Source: Sulfurimonas sp.
Lineage (GTDB): Bacteria > Campylobacterota > Campylobacteria > Campylobacterales > Sulfurimonadaceae
Assembly: GCA_011391635.1 (NCBI GenBank)
Contig: JAABQD010000002.1
Location: forward strand, 101,755-165,754
Length of the DNA: 64,000 nt
Reading direction: 5' to 3'
Shown here one piece after another: positions 1 to 8,110 of the stretch; the first letter of the stretch is position 1, and each line of letters opens with the position of its first letter. The position numbers and the translations under genes were made by a program. The notes beneath the pieces are model-generated. The model searched no databases and was not told where the DNA came from. It was given only the letters and a program-made list of their open reading frames with translations.

Positions 1-601
1 TTATCGAACCATCGCTTTGAAGCTGGGCATCTGATAATGAAATTTCTAAATTATTTGCGTGTGTGAAAAAGTTTCTACTCTGATAAAATTCTAGCTCATA
101 TTTACTAAAAACTTGCTTCCATGAACTATTTTTTTTAATATTCTCAAAATACTTGACTAACAACTCTTCCCTAGAGAGAGTGATATCTAGCGTACCAAAC
201 TCTTTTGGAGCTATAACTAAATTTAATCCAACACCACATATGATGCTCTCTTTGACAAGAGTTGTTATCATTCCACCTATTTTCACTTGACCTACATAAA
301 AATCATTTGGCCATTTCAACCAAACCTGAGAACCAAACTCAGTTAATGTTTCTTTCAAAATAAATGCAAAATAGATAGAAGAAGATTCTAACTTTAAATC
401 ACTTGGCATATCTCTAAGTGGGATAGCGAACGAGAGAAATAAATTTCCTTCCATTCCACTCCAAGAGCTTCCTCTACTTCCTATGCCATCCGTTTGCATA
501 TCTGCCACTATGGCATGTGGAAGTTCTATTTTTTCTTCTTTTATCAACTCTTTGAGATAATTTTGTGTTGAGCCTACACTCTCAAGATAAGAAATCTTCA
601 A
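1..601 (-). CDS. birA: Biotin--[acetyl-CoA-carboxylase] ligase, 3' end cut by window
   Basis: Activates biotin with ATP and attaches it to the biotin-carrier domain of acetyl-CoA carboxylase (and other biotin enzymes) in the cytoplasm. The reading frame runs off the left edge with no stop. Visible are the biotinyl-AMP loop GSRGSSW and the KWPND motif, both hallmarks of the catalytic domain. No N-terminal HTH is present, so this is the non-repressor form. The start is taken as TTG at 601, the first codon giving the family N-terminus (KISYLESVGSTQ); it overlaps the end of fmt by 20 bases, which suggests translational coupling. A copy of the dispersed 11-mer (511-521) lies in frame and encodes PHA. 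The order with fmt and proB matches Campylobacter. Function is confident; the start codon is moderately so. Confidence 0.9.
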   Translation of the reverse strand, partial: MKISYLESVGSTQNYLKELIKEEKIELPHAIVADMQTDGIGSRGSSWSGMEGNLFLSFAIPLRDMPSDLKLESSSIYFAFILKETLTEFGSQVWLKWPNDFYVGQVKIGGMITTLVKESIICGVGLNLVIAPKEFGTLDITLSREELLVKYFENIKKNSSWKQVFSKYELEFYQSRNFFTHANNLEISLSDAQLQSDGSI

Positions 602-1490
602 GGCTCAATCTTTTTCCATTTATGTATGCGATAGCACTCATCTCATTTTTTGACTCAGGTTGCACACTAAAAATTCGTATGCTTCCCTCTTTGCACCCAA
701 CAACGATACTATTAGAATCTATTTTTAAAATTTTTCCCATCTCATTTTGAGTCACTTTCTCTTCGAGTGCAATTTTTTTGAGTTTCAATCCACATGCCAA
801 ATAAATTCCAGGCCAAGGAGTAAATGCACGATATTTATTAAAAAGCTCACTCGCATTTTCAAAATGCACTTCCCCATCTTTTTTTGTTATTTTAGAACAA
901 TTCGTTGCTTTTGAGTTATCCTGCTTTACAGGAGTATATGCATCAAAATTTTGAAGTACATCTATTGTCAAATCAGTGGCTACTTGCGTCAATCTCTCAA
1001 AAAGTGACTCTACCATCTCGTCATCACCAACATCTATTGTTACTATTTTAAGAATTGCACCCGTATCCAAGCCCTCTTCCATCAGCATAGCTGTTACACC
1101 TGTTTTCTTATCTGCATGAAGAAGTGTTTGTTGAATAGGACTTGCACCTCGATACTGAGGTAAAATCGAAGCATGAAGATTAATACAAGGTGCATGGTCT
1201 AAAATTTCTCGTGGCAAAATTTGCCCATATGCAGCAACTACAATATAATCACACTCAATTTTTAAAAGTTCTTCTACAACTTCTTTCTCTCGAAGTCTAT
1301 TTGGTTGATATACAGGGATATTATTTCCACATGCCAAGATTTTTACCTCGGGTGCAGTCATCACCTTTTTTCTACCAACTGGCTTGTCTGGTTGTGTATA
1401 GACTGCAACGACCTCAATATTTTTTGTGTCGATAAGTCGTTGCAAAATCTCTTTTGCATACTCAGGCGTACCCATGAAAATTATTTTCAT
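582..1490 (-). CDS. fmt: Methionyl-tRNA formyltransferase
   Basis: Formylates the initiator Met-tRNA using 10-formyl-tetrahydrofolate. At 302 residues it has the usual family length. The N-terminal Rossmann domain starts MKIIFMGTPEYA. The catalytic Asn104 and His106 (INLHAS), the SILPQYRGASPI loop and the catalytic Asp142 (LDTG) are all present, followed by the C-terminal OB-like tRNA-binding region. The ATG overlaps the proB stop by 4 bases, so it is in one operon with proB upstream and birA downstream. Two exact copies of the dispersed 11-mer (789-799, 1326-1336) lie in the gene and both read as the tetrapeptide LACG, outside the catalytic motifs. Confidence 0.96.
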   Translation of the reverse strand: MKIIFMGTPEYAKEILQRLIDTKNIEVVAVYTQPDKPVGRKKVMTAPEVKILACGNNIPVYQPNRLREKEVVEELLKIECDYIVVAAYGQILPREILDHAPCINLHASILPQYRGASPIQQTLLHADKKTGVTAMLMEEGLDTGAILKIVTIDVGDDEMVESLFERLTQVATDLTIDVLQNFDAYTPVKQDNSKATNCSKITKKDGEVHFENASELFNKYRAFTPWPGIYLACGLKLKKIALEEKVTQNEMGKILKIDSNSIVVGCKEGSIRIFSVQPESKNEMSAIAYINGKRLSLEDFLS

Positions 1491-2254
1491 TTTTTTTTAC
1501 TCGTAAAAAAAGTCCCGCCTAAATGGTTATTTGCTAACATAAAACTTTTTACATTTGACAAATCAAATCCACTTGTAAGGAACATATCAATTCCACATGC
1601 CAAAAGATAATCTGCAGCTTTGAGTTTTGTGACAATACCACCTGTGGCAAAGACATTATTTGGATTAACCTCTTTTTCAAGCTCACTTTTTTCAATAGTA
1701 TGCACAACTTTTAAAATCTTGGCATGTGGATTTTGTCTTGGATCGCAGTCATAAAAAGCATCTATATCGGAAAGAATAATCAAAATATTCGAATCTGTGT
1801 GTTTGGTCATATAGGCTGAGAGCTGATCATTATCACCTACGACAAGCTCTTCGGTCGCAGTTGCATCATTTTCATTCACTATAGGAATAACACCACTGCC
1901 AAGAAGTGTATCTACAGTATTTTTGATTCTCTCGATATCATCTACTTTACTAAAATTTGCCGCTGAGACTAAAACTTGAGCCGTAATAATTTCATGTGCT
2001 GCAAACTTTTTTGCATAAGTTTTCATCAAAATAGGCTGACCAATAGCCGCGAGTGCTTGTTTGTTTTGAAGCACACTTCTATCAAGTTTGAGTTTTGTAA
2101 AACCTGCTGCAACTGCTCCAGAAGAGACTAAAATAACCTCATTTTCTTTATGAAGCTCACTTAAAAAATCAACTAATGCCCGCATTCTATCGAGTGCAAT
2201 CACACCATTTTGTGTTAAAACAGCACTTCCAACTTTGACTACAACTCTTCTCAT
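1487..2254 (-). CDS. proB: Glutamate 5-kinase, short form without PUA domain
   Basis: First step of proline synthesis: ATP-dependent phosphorylation of L-glutamate. The 255 residues correspond to the amino-acid-kinase domain alone (VVVKVGSAVL near the N-terminus, LSDIDAFYDCDPR, TGGIVTKLKAA near the C-terminus). The C-terminal PUA domain of the E. coli enzyme is absent, as is common in Campylobacterota. It lies 10 bases after obgE and overlaps fmt by 4 bases. No proA is in the window. Two copies of the dispersed 11-mer fall in frame, encoding LLACGI (1592-1602) and NPHAK (1720-1730). Confidence 0.94.
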   Translation of the reverse strand: MRRVVVKVGSAVLTQNGVIALDRMRALVDFLSELHKENEVILVSSGAVAAGFTKLKLDRSVLQNKQALAAIGQPILMKTYAKKFAAHEIITAQVLVSAANFSKVDDIERIKNTVDTLLGSGVIPIVNENDATATEELVVGDNDQLSAYMTKHTDSNILIILSDIDAFYDCDPRQNPHAKILKVVHTIEKSELEKEVNPNNVFATGGIVTKLKAADYLLACGIDMFLTSGFDLSNVKSFMLANNHLGGTFFTSKKK

Positions 2255-2264
2255 TTTCGTACTT

Positions 2265-3371
2265 TTAATCTACTTTTCTATATGTATGAACTAAATTAAA
2301 GAGAGCATATTTCAAAGCTTCTATATTTTTGCTCGTAGCAGAAGATATTGGAGCTATAAAGTAAGGTAAAGATTTATCAAAGCCAAGTGTCTCATCTGCA
2401 CTCTCTTGAATAAAATAGGGTATTTTAGGATCAAAATCAAATTCACTTTTTCTGTTTGCATCGACTCCAATTAAAGCTAAAAAACCATTGACAAGTTCTG
2501 AAACTTCCTCAGGTGGCACAATATCCACGCGTGTGAGAGCAATAGCAAACTTATTTTCTGCCATTTTACTTGAAAAAGATGCAATCTCACTTTTAAGCGT
2601 TTCAATCTGCTCTTTTAAATCTCTATACGAAGCCAAATCTACCATATATAAAAGTATCTTTGTTCTCTCAATATGCTGTAAAAATTGGACTCCCAAGCCT
2701 TTCCCTTCATGTGCTCCACCAATAATCCCAGGAATATCTGCCATGACGAACGACTCAAAATCTCCAATATTTACCTGTCCTAACTTTGGAGTCAGTGTTG
2801 TAAATTCATAGTTTGCAATCTCTGGTCGTGCATTTGAGACAGTAGAAATAAGAGTTGACTTTCCAACATTTGGAAAACCTACAAGTCCAACATCTGCTAT
2901 AAGTTTCAAATCTAACTTAATTTCACTTGTTTTACCTTGTTCTCCAGGTTGTGCATAAGTTGGCCTTTGATTCGTTGAAGATTTGAAGTGTGTATTCCCA
3001 AGTCCACCTTTTCCACCTATAAGAAATTGAACTTCTTGCCCATCATAAAGCATGTCAAAAAGCACTTCACCAGTTTGGATATCAATTACTTGCGTTCCAG
3101 GTGGGACAATGATCATAGTTTTCGCACCAGACCTTCCAGTCATATTACGGGGTTCACCCTGAACGCCATTTTCAGCTTTTATGTGCATCTTTTTTTGAAA
3201 GTGCGAGAGTGTATGCGTATTGTTATCACATTTAAACCAGATGTCGCCACCTTTTCCACCATCGCCGCCATTTGGTCCGCCATTAAGAACGAATTTTTCA
3301 CGACGAAACGCGACACATCCTTGTCCACCTTTTCCAGAAGAAACGGTTAATTCAACACTATCTGTAAACAT
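2265..3371 (-). CDS. obgE: Obg-family GTPase, ribosome assembly
   Basis: Essential GTPase associated with 50S subunit maturation and stress signalling. Residues 1-158 form the glycine-rich Obg fold (SSGKGGQGC, NGGPNGGDGGKGGD). The G domain follows with P-loop GFPNVGKST at 165-173 and G3 DIPGIIGGA. The usual G4 NKxD appears here as TRVD, a tolerated variant. 368 residues is a normal length. It is the third gene of rplU-rpmA-obgE, the near-universal arrangement, but 138 bases with a hairpin (3483-3499) separate it from rpmA, so it may also have its own promoter. Confidence 0.97.
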   Translation of the reverse strand: MFTDSVELTVSSGKGGQGCVAFRREKFVLNGGPNGGDGGKGGDIWFKCDNNTHTLSHFQKKMHIKAENGVQGEPRNMTGRSGAKTMIIVPPGTQVIDIQTGEVLFDMLYDGQEVQFLIGGKGGLGNTHFKSSTNQRPTYAQPGEQGKTSEIKLDLKLIADVGLVGFPNVGKSTLISTVSNARPEIANYEFTTLTPKLGQVNIGDFESFVMADIPGIIGGAHEGKGLGVQFLQHIERTKILLYMVDLASYRDLKEQIETLKSEIASFSSKMAENKFAIALTRVDIVPPEEVSELVNGFLALIGVDANRKSEFDFDPKIPYFIQESADETLGFDKSLPYFIAPISSATSKNIEALKYALFNLVHTYRKVD

Positions 3372-3482
3372 TGTAGATATCCTTCGTTGATAATACTTAA
3401 AAATTCACTTGATTTTCATAAAAGAGTAAACTGTTAAATATTTTAATTATTTAGGTGTAAAACCTAGGATTGAAGTAGAATA

Positions 3483-3499
3483 TTTGGGCAAAGCCCAAA
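3483..3499 (-). terminator. Hairpin between rpmA and obgE
   Basis: A perfect 7-bp stem TTTGGGC/GCCCAAA with a 3-nt loop lies 10 bases after the rpmA stop. The 3' side on the minus strand reads AAATATTC, not a clean U-run, so it is more likely an attenuating or mRNA-stabilising hairpin than a strong intrinsic terminator. It would set ribosomal-protein expression above obgE expression. Confidence 0.5.
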
Positions 3500-3509
3500 C
3501 ATTGTAGAA

Positions 3510-3767
3510 TTATGCAGCAGGTATTATAGAAACTTGTTGACGGTTTTTGTCTTTTCTTTCGAATTTAACAACACCCTCAATAAGTGCATAAATTGTATGA
3601 TCTTTTCCCATACCAACATTTTTACCTGGATGAACTTTCGTTCCTCTTTGACGAATAATGATGTTACCAGCGATTACAGCTTGTCCACCATATTTTTTAA
3701 CACCGAGTCTTCTACCAGCTGAGTCACGATTATTCTGTGTACTTCCCTGACCTTTCTTATGTGCCAT
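3510..3767 (-). CDS. rpmA: 50S ribosomal protein L27
   Basis: Structural ribosomal protein near the peptidyl-transferase centre. The 85-residue sequence begins [16 protein letters not shown] and carries the conserved [17 protein letters not shown] and [12 protein letters not shown] blocks. The N-terminus starts directly with AHKKG, with no cleavable leader of the Firmicutes type. It lies 35 bases downstream of rplU in the same transcription unit. Confidence 0.98.
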   Translation of the reverse strand: MAHKKGQGSTQNNRDSAGRRLGVKKYGGQAVIAGNIIIRQRGTKVHPGKNVGMGKDHTIYALIEGVVKFERKDKNRQQVSIIPAA

Positions 3768-3802
3768 ATTTTACTCCTTAATCTTAATTTATGCAGTTTT
3801 AA

Positions 3803-4111
3803 TTATGCTGCGATTTTCGTGATACGAACACGAGTGAAGTCTCTTCTGAAACCTCTTTTAACTTTACTATCTTTACGACGACGCTTTTTAAAAGTAATTA
3901 CTTTTTTATCACGACCTTCGTTGATAACTTCAGCAGTTACAACAGCACCTTGAACAAACGGTGTTCCCATTTTAAGTTCACCAGCATTTACAGCTAGAAC
4001 TTCTTTGATTTCGATGATAGTTTTTGGCTCTAAAGACATGTTATCAAATTTTAAGATATCACCCTCTTGAACTTTATACTGTTTACCACCATTTTTAATA
4101 ATTGCGTACAT
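3803..4111 (-). CDS. rplU: 50S ribosomal protein L21
   Basis: Structural protein of the large subunit. At 102 residues it has the normal length: [18 protein letters not shown] at the start, and the basic [14 protein letters not shown] segment leading into the C-terminal RVRITKI. It is the first gene of the rplU-rpmA-obgE run, with a good -10 element (4129-4134) about 18 bases upstream of the ATG. Confidence 0.98.
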   Translation of the reverse strand: MYAIIKNGGKQYKVQEGDILKFDNMSLEPKTIIEIKEVLAVNAGELKMGTPFVQGAVVTAEVINEGRDKKVITFKKRRRKDSKVKRGFRRDFTRVRITKIAA

Positions 4112-4128
4112 CTACGGTCCTTAAATAT

Positions 4129-4134
4129 ATTATA
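4129..4134 (-). promoter_or_regulatory. -10 element of rplU promoter
   Basis: TATAAT on the minus strand in the context TTAGTATAATATATTTAAGG, a perfect sigma-70 hexamer just before the rplU ribosome-binding site (AAGGA). No clear -35 is seen, which is usual for Campylobacterota promoters. The very short leader is consistent with a strong ribosomal-protein promoter. Confidence 0.55.
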
Positions 4135-4144
4135 CTAACATAAA

Positions 4145-4191
4145 ACTTCTGAGAGTAGAAAAATCGCACACTTCAGAAGTCCTATTTCTAC
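4145..4191. repeat. Interleaved inverted repeats upstream of rplU
   Basis: ACTTCTGA (4145-4152) pairs with TCAGAAGT (4173-4180), and GTAGAAA (4155-4161) pairs with TTTCTAC (4185-4191). The two pairs interleave, so they cannot both form as simple hairpins. The region is directly upstream of the rplU -10 and downstream of the glucan-synthase gene, so it could be an operator or the end of that upstream transcript. Function unknown. The rest of the 235-base gap (4112-4346) shows nothing I can assign. Confidence 0.35.
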
Positions 4192-4346
4192 AAAAAGTTC
4201 GGAATTATATCCACCAAAGCTTTAAGTTTTGTTGAACTTAAACACAATTTTTTACATTTCTGTTACACAGAAGCAAATGCAAATAGCACTCCCTGCTAAC
4301 AGAATACGCATGGGTAAGATAATGGGCTTAATAAACTCTATATTTA

Positions 4347-6908
4347 CTAAGCTTTTTTATACGATCTTTTTTCTATAAGTCGGAGAATAATAGCTGCAAA
4401 ATATGGGATACTTTGCACTAAAAGTGTCGAAGCAAAAAGATAAACTTCTACTATTTGTTGATGATTTGTCACAATTAACCCAGTAAATGAGAGCATCAGT
4501 AGTGAAACTAAAATGACTTCATTTTTAATAGGACTATGTGTGGATTTTTTACTATTACCACCCTTTTCTGTTCGCTTAAATGGTAATCTATCTTTTACAA
4601 ATCCATCATAGACAGCTTTAAAAATTGTCAGCTGTAAACTCATTGCAGCGATTGCACCTAAAAGTGAATGATAAAAATTAGCTTTTACTCTTGTTCTGTA
4701 GAGTACAAATGCATGAATTACATTTACCACAAAAGCAGTCAAAATTGGCACAGTAAGAGCAATAGTCGGAATCGTTACTCCAACAAAAATAATTACAGGC
4801 ACCCAAACGATATTTAAAATAGATGTTACTGTTCCAAGTGCATCAGAGAGCCAAAAAAACCATCCAGTTATAAAGTGATGCTTTTGTGCTGGAGTAAGAG
4901 TAGTTGACGATGGCTTAAAATGTTGCCAATGTTTTTTAAGAATTTGTATAGCCCCATACGCCCAACGGTGGCGTTGATTTTTAAACGCCTCTATTGTGTC
5001 TGGAAGCAACCCATGGCCATAGCGACGATTTGTATAATGAGCACTATACCCTGCTTCAAAGAGTCTCAGACCAAGTTCACTGTCTTCAACAATAGTATCT
5101 GTATTCCACTGTCCAACTTCATCAAATGCGCTTTGGCGTATCATTAGCATCGTTCCATGTGCAACGATAGCATTTTCTTCATTTCGCTCAACCATTCCAA
5201 TATCAAAGAAACCTGCATATTCGGCATTCATTGCGGTTTTGAGCATAGACTCATTTCCATCTCTATGGTCTTGTGGTGCTTGAACTAAGGCTACCTTAGG
5301 GTCATCAAATATAGGTACTAAATCAATAAGCCAATTTGGACTAATAACATAATCTGCATCAATGACCGCTAAGATATCCGTTTTTGGATTTGCGTAAGGA
5401 AGAGCTTTGTTTAATGCTCCAGCTTTAAATCCTGTACACTCAATATCAAGATATACAAATTTAGGACCTAACTCTTCACAAAGAGCTTTAATAGGTGCTT
5501 TATAAAAATCTTCAGGAGTATTATTAATAATAACTAACACTTCATAATTTGTGTAATTAAGTTTTGCCAGTGACACGAGCGTCTCTTCAAGTACATGTGG
5601 CTGCTCTTTATAGGCTGGTACATGAATACTTACGAATGGAACATGTTCAGATTTAAGGTCCAAAGGAATGAGTCTTTGAGGAGGCTGTCCAATGGTACAT
5701 TTAAAAAGCTCATTTGCTTTAGCCAGTGTGATAATTGTCAATGGAATCATAAGTATAGAGCCCATTCCCCACATAATCCACATGCCAAAATTCATATAAT
5801 GAATGAACGGGTACACAGCTGACATAACAATACCAAATGAGATACCTTGTGCAGCCAAACCATATGTCATGGCATGTGTAAAATTAATATGTTGATTTCT
5901 AAGACCAAAAAAAGTAAGAAGTGCCGCAATAATAACCGCAGCAACCATCTGTGCAAACCAATATGGCTCTACAAGAACCGCTCCTTGAAGCTCAAACTTG
6001 AGATTACGATCTGCATCAAAAATACCCCAATATTGTCCTACATTGCCCTCATGAACACCTTTCCAAGGTTGATCTATTGCTTCCATTATATTGTAATTGA
6101 ATCGCTCTTCTTGTGCTAATATCAAGAATCTTCTTATGACAGTCGCTTGATTTTCAGGACTTGCTATTGCACCTTGATTATTGTACCCTTGACTTGGCCA
6201 TCCAAACTCCCCAATTGTTATGCGTTTATCTTTGAAAGTTTCAGAAATAGCTTTATATTTCTCTTTAAAAAATGGCACAAAGTCTTCAGCCGGAAGCTTT
6301 TCCCAATAAGGAAGAATATGCACATTAATAAAATCAACTTCATTGCCAAGTTCTGGATAATTAAGCCATATGTACCAAACATCGGCAGTAGTTACTTGTG
6401 GCTTATGATATTTAATAGGAGATCTTTTGTTAATTTTATACATAAATTCTTTAAAATCTTTGATATATACAACTAACTCTTCAGGTGTTAAATCCTTACG
6501 AAGTAATACCTCATTTCCTACTGTAACAGATGCAATGTATGGGTAGTATTCTGTTATTAAATCTTTTGCAAGAACAACCTCTTTTTCATTGGCTTCCTTA
6601 TTTGGAGAGAGCCAAATTCCAAAATGAACTTTCATGTCAAGTTGTTTCGCTACAGGCATTACTTTTTGAGCATCTTCAGCTGAATAGACGCGAATTTTTT
6701 TAGTAAATCTTTTGAGAAGTGTTAAATCTCGTAAGATTTCTTCCTCACTCAAAAATACTTTTTTATCACCTTTTCCATAGGGAGCATAAGAGAAAGATTT
6801 AATGATATTGTCAGCGTCAGGCGGTGATATAAATTTATCGCTACTATTGAGCCATAAAAAGATTTGTAAAAGGGAAGCTAGGAGCAGTGAGCTTATGATG
6901 TATTTCAA
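4347..6908 (-). CDS. Membrane GH17-like/GT2 fusion, NdvB-type beta-glucan synthase
   Basis: Predicted inner-membrane processive glycosyltransferase with an N-terminal glycoside-hydrolase-17-like domain. A TM anchor at the N-terminus is followed by the GH17-like region (SYAPYGKGDKK, IRVYSAED, GEFGWPSQG). Then come several TM helices, a GT2 domain (SIHVPAYKE, DADY, VEDSELG, QxxRW as QRHRWAYG) and C-terminal TM helices. This architecture matches Pseudomonas NdvB-like proteins that make beta-1,3-glucans; product and linkage are inference. The frame opens to a GTG at 6992, but I prefer TTG at 6908, which has TTAGGA 7 bases upstream and places the TM helix at the N-terminus. No BcsB/BcsC-like partners are adjacent. 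One 11-mer copy (5777-5787) encodes GMW within a TM segment. Confidence 0.8.
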   Translation of the reverse strand: MKYIISSLLLASLLQIFLWLNSSDKFISPPDADNIIKSFSYAPYGKGDKKVFLSEEEILRDLTLLKRFTKKIRVYSAEDAQKVMPVAKQLDMKVHFGIWLSPNKEANEKEVVLAKDLITEYYPYIASVTVGNEVLLRKDLTPEELVVYIKDFKEFMYKINKRSPIKYHKPQVTTADVWYIWLNYPELGNEVDFINVHILPYWEKLPAEDFVPFFKEKYKAISETFKDKRITIGEFGWPSQGYNNQGAIASPENQATVIRRFLILAQEERFNYNIMEAIDQPWKGVHEGNVGQYWGIFDADRNLKFELQGAVLVEPYWFAQMVAAVIIAALLTFFGLRNQHINFTHAMTYGLAAQGISFGIVMSAVYPFIHYMNFGMWIMWGMGSILMIPLTIITLAKANELFKCTIGQPPQRLIPLDLKSEHVPFVSIHVPAYKEQPHVLEETLVSLAKLNYTNYEVLVIINNTPEDFYKAPIKALCEELGPKFVYLDIECTGFKAGALNKALPYANPKTDILAVIDADYVISPNWLIDLVPIFDDPKVALVQAPQDHRDGNESMLKTAMNAEYAGFFDIGMVERNEENAIVAHGTMLMIRQSAFDEVGQWNTDTIVEDSELGLRLFEAGYSAHYTNRRYGHGLLPDTIEAFKNQRHRWAYGAIQILKKHWQHFKPSSTTLTPAQKHHFITGWFFWLSDALGTVTSILNIVWVPVIIFVGVTIPTIALTVPILTAFVVNVIHAFVLYRTRVKANFYHSLLGAIAAMSLQLTIFKAVYDGFVKDRLPFKRTEKGGNSKKSTHSPIKNEVILVSLLMLSFTGLIVTNHQQIVEVYLFASTLLVQSIPYFAAIILRLIEKRSYKKA

Positions 6909-7044
6909 AGATTTTCCTAAATTAAATTTAAGATGGAATTGTATATGAAATTTTGAAAAATGTTGCTTAATTATGATACAAAAATTACACACAATGATTT
7001 AAGCTGTTTATAGCATTACTTTAATAAGGGAATTTTATGAGATG

Positions 7045-7134
7045 TGGTGGACGAGGAGAGGTTCGAACTCTCGGTACAGTTACCCGTACGCATCCTTAGC
7101 AGGGATGTGGTTTCAGCCGCTCACCCACTCGTCC
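7045..7134 (-). tRNA. tRNA-Ser (anticodon GCU)
   Basis: Read on the minus strand, a 7-bp acceptor stem GGACGAG/CTCGTCC encloses all arms. The anticodon stem CATCC/GGATG carries the loop CTGCTAA, giving anticodon GCT. The long variable arm, about 18 nt, is typical of class II tRNA-Ser. The T-arm is GAGAG-TTCGAAC-CTCTC, and CCA is encoded at the 3' end (7045-7047). It reads AGC/AGU serine codons. It stands alone between the glucan synthase and pyrF. Confidence 0.95.
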
Positions 7135-7197
7135 ATTTGAAGAGGGGGAATTATAGTGACACTTTTATAATGTTTAGCTTAAAAATTTTAAAAGAAA

Positions 7198-7881
7198 TCA
7201 GATTTTCTCTAAAATCTTTTTCACAACTTCTGCAGGATTCTCAGATTTATAAATAGGACGACCTACAACTATAAAATCAACAAGTGCATTTTGTGCATAA
7301 GTTATATCAGCTACGCGTTCTTGATCACCTGCATCTTCCCCAAAAGGACGAATTCCTGGAGTAAGTGTCATAAACTCGTTTGAAGTGATATTTTTTATAG
7401 ATGCACTCTCATACGCAGAACAAACAACACCATCGAGTCCACTTTCATACGCATCTTTAGCAAACTGGTCAGCTTTTTGTGCTATGCCTTTTTCATATAC
7501 TTTGACAAAATCTTCTTCATTAAAAGATGTGAGTGCTGTTACAGCCAAAACAATTGGTCGTTTTTCATAAACTGATAATCGCTCCATGACCATTTTCATA
7601 GCTTTTACTCCAGCACTTGCATGTACATTAAACATATCCACGCCCAGCCCCATAATAGACTCAGCAGCATCTGCCATGGTATTTGGGATATCATAAAGTT
7701 TTAAATCTAAAAATATTTTAAAATTTGGATTGATTTTTTTTATCTCTTGTAAAAATTCCGCTCCATCACGAATGTAAGAGCGAAAGCCCACTTTGAGCCA
7801 AACATCATACTCTTTTATCATTCGCACTAAGGCCAAATTTTCTTCTTTTGTCGGTAAATCCAGTGCAACACATAGTTCCAT
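7198..7881 (-). CDS. pyrF: Orotidine 5'-phosphate decarboxylase
   Basis: Last step of UMP synthesis. The protein begins MELCVALDLPTKEEN and has the catalytic block LDLKLYDIPNT, the VHASAG strand, and the C-terminal TPGIRP and IVVGRPI phosphate-binding motifs of the TIM barrel. The longer frame to 7938 adds 19 residues unlike the family. ATG at 7881 is preceded by AAGAGAAAAT and gives the usual length of 227. Monocistronic as seen here, with the tRNA downstream and the ligase operon divergent upstream. Confidence 0.96.
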   Translation of the reverse strand: MELCVALDLPTKEENLALVRMIKEYDVWLKVGFRSYIRDGAEFLQEIKKINPNFKIFLDLKLYDIPNTMADAAESIMGLGVDMFNVHASAGVKAMKMVMERLSVYEKRPIVLAVTALTSFNEEDFVKVYEKGIAQKADQFAKDAYESGLDGVVCSAYESASIKNITSNEFMTLTPGIRPFGEDAGDQERVADITYAQNALVDFIVVGRPIYKSENPAEVVKKILEKI

Positions 7882-7986
7882 ATTTTCTCTTTTTATTTTT
7901 GTGAAATTGTACCATTTTAACACGCATTTCTTTAGCATAACTACTTATTTCATCACTTTACAAGCATGTAAATTTAAAAAAATGTG

Positions 7987-7992
7987 TATAAT
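7987..7992 (+). promoter_or_regulatory. -10 element upstream of transglutaminase/amidoligase operon
   Basis: TATAAT preceded by TGTG, about 118 bases before the ATG at 8111, in the intergenic region shared with divergent pyrF. A strong ribosome-binding site (AAAAGGGGAAAAC) precedes the ATG. The long leader (7993-8110) has no obvious riboswitch. Assignment rests on the hexamer only. Confidence 0.4.
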
Positions 7993-8110
7993 AAGGTAGT
8001 TAATTATTCGTACAGTCTGTAGTTACAATTCTATTTAAATGTTTCTATATTGTTATATTCATTGTTGGTGGTTGTTTTTTTTCAATTCTCAACTTATAAA
8101 AGGGGAAAAC

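Noticed and set aside
6909..6992. GTG start of the glucan synthase at 6992
   Set aside because: No ribosome-binding site; TTG at 6908 has one and puts the TM helix at the N-terminus.
7044..7256. 70-codon plus-strand frame starting MVDEERFEL
   Set aside because: It is the antisense of tRNA-Ser; the peptide is a well-known artefact of tRNA-Ser genes.
8039..8110. Upstream ATG of the transglutaminase-DUF2126 gene
   Set aside because: The added 24 residues are not family-like, and the ATG at 8111 has a strong ribosome-binding site.
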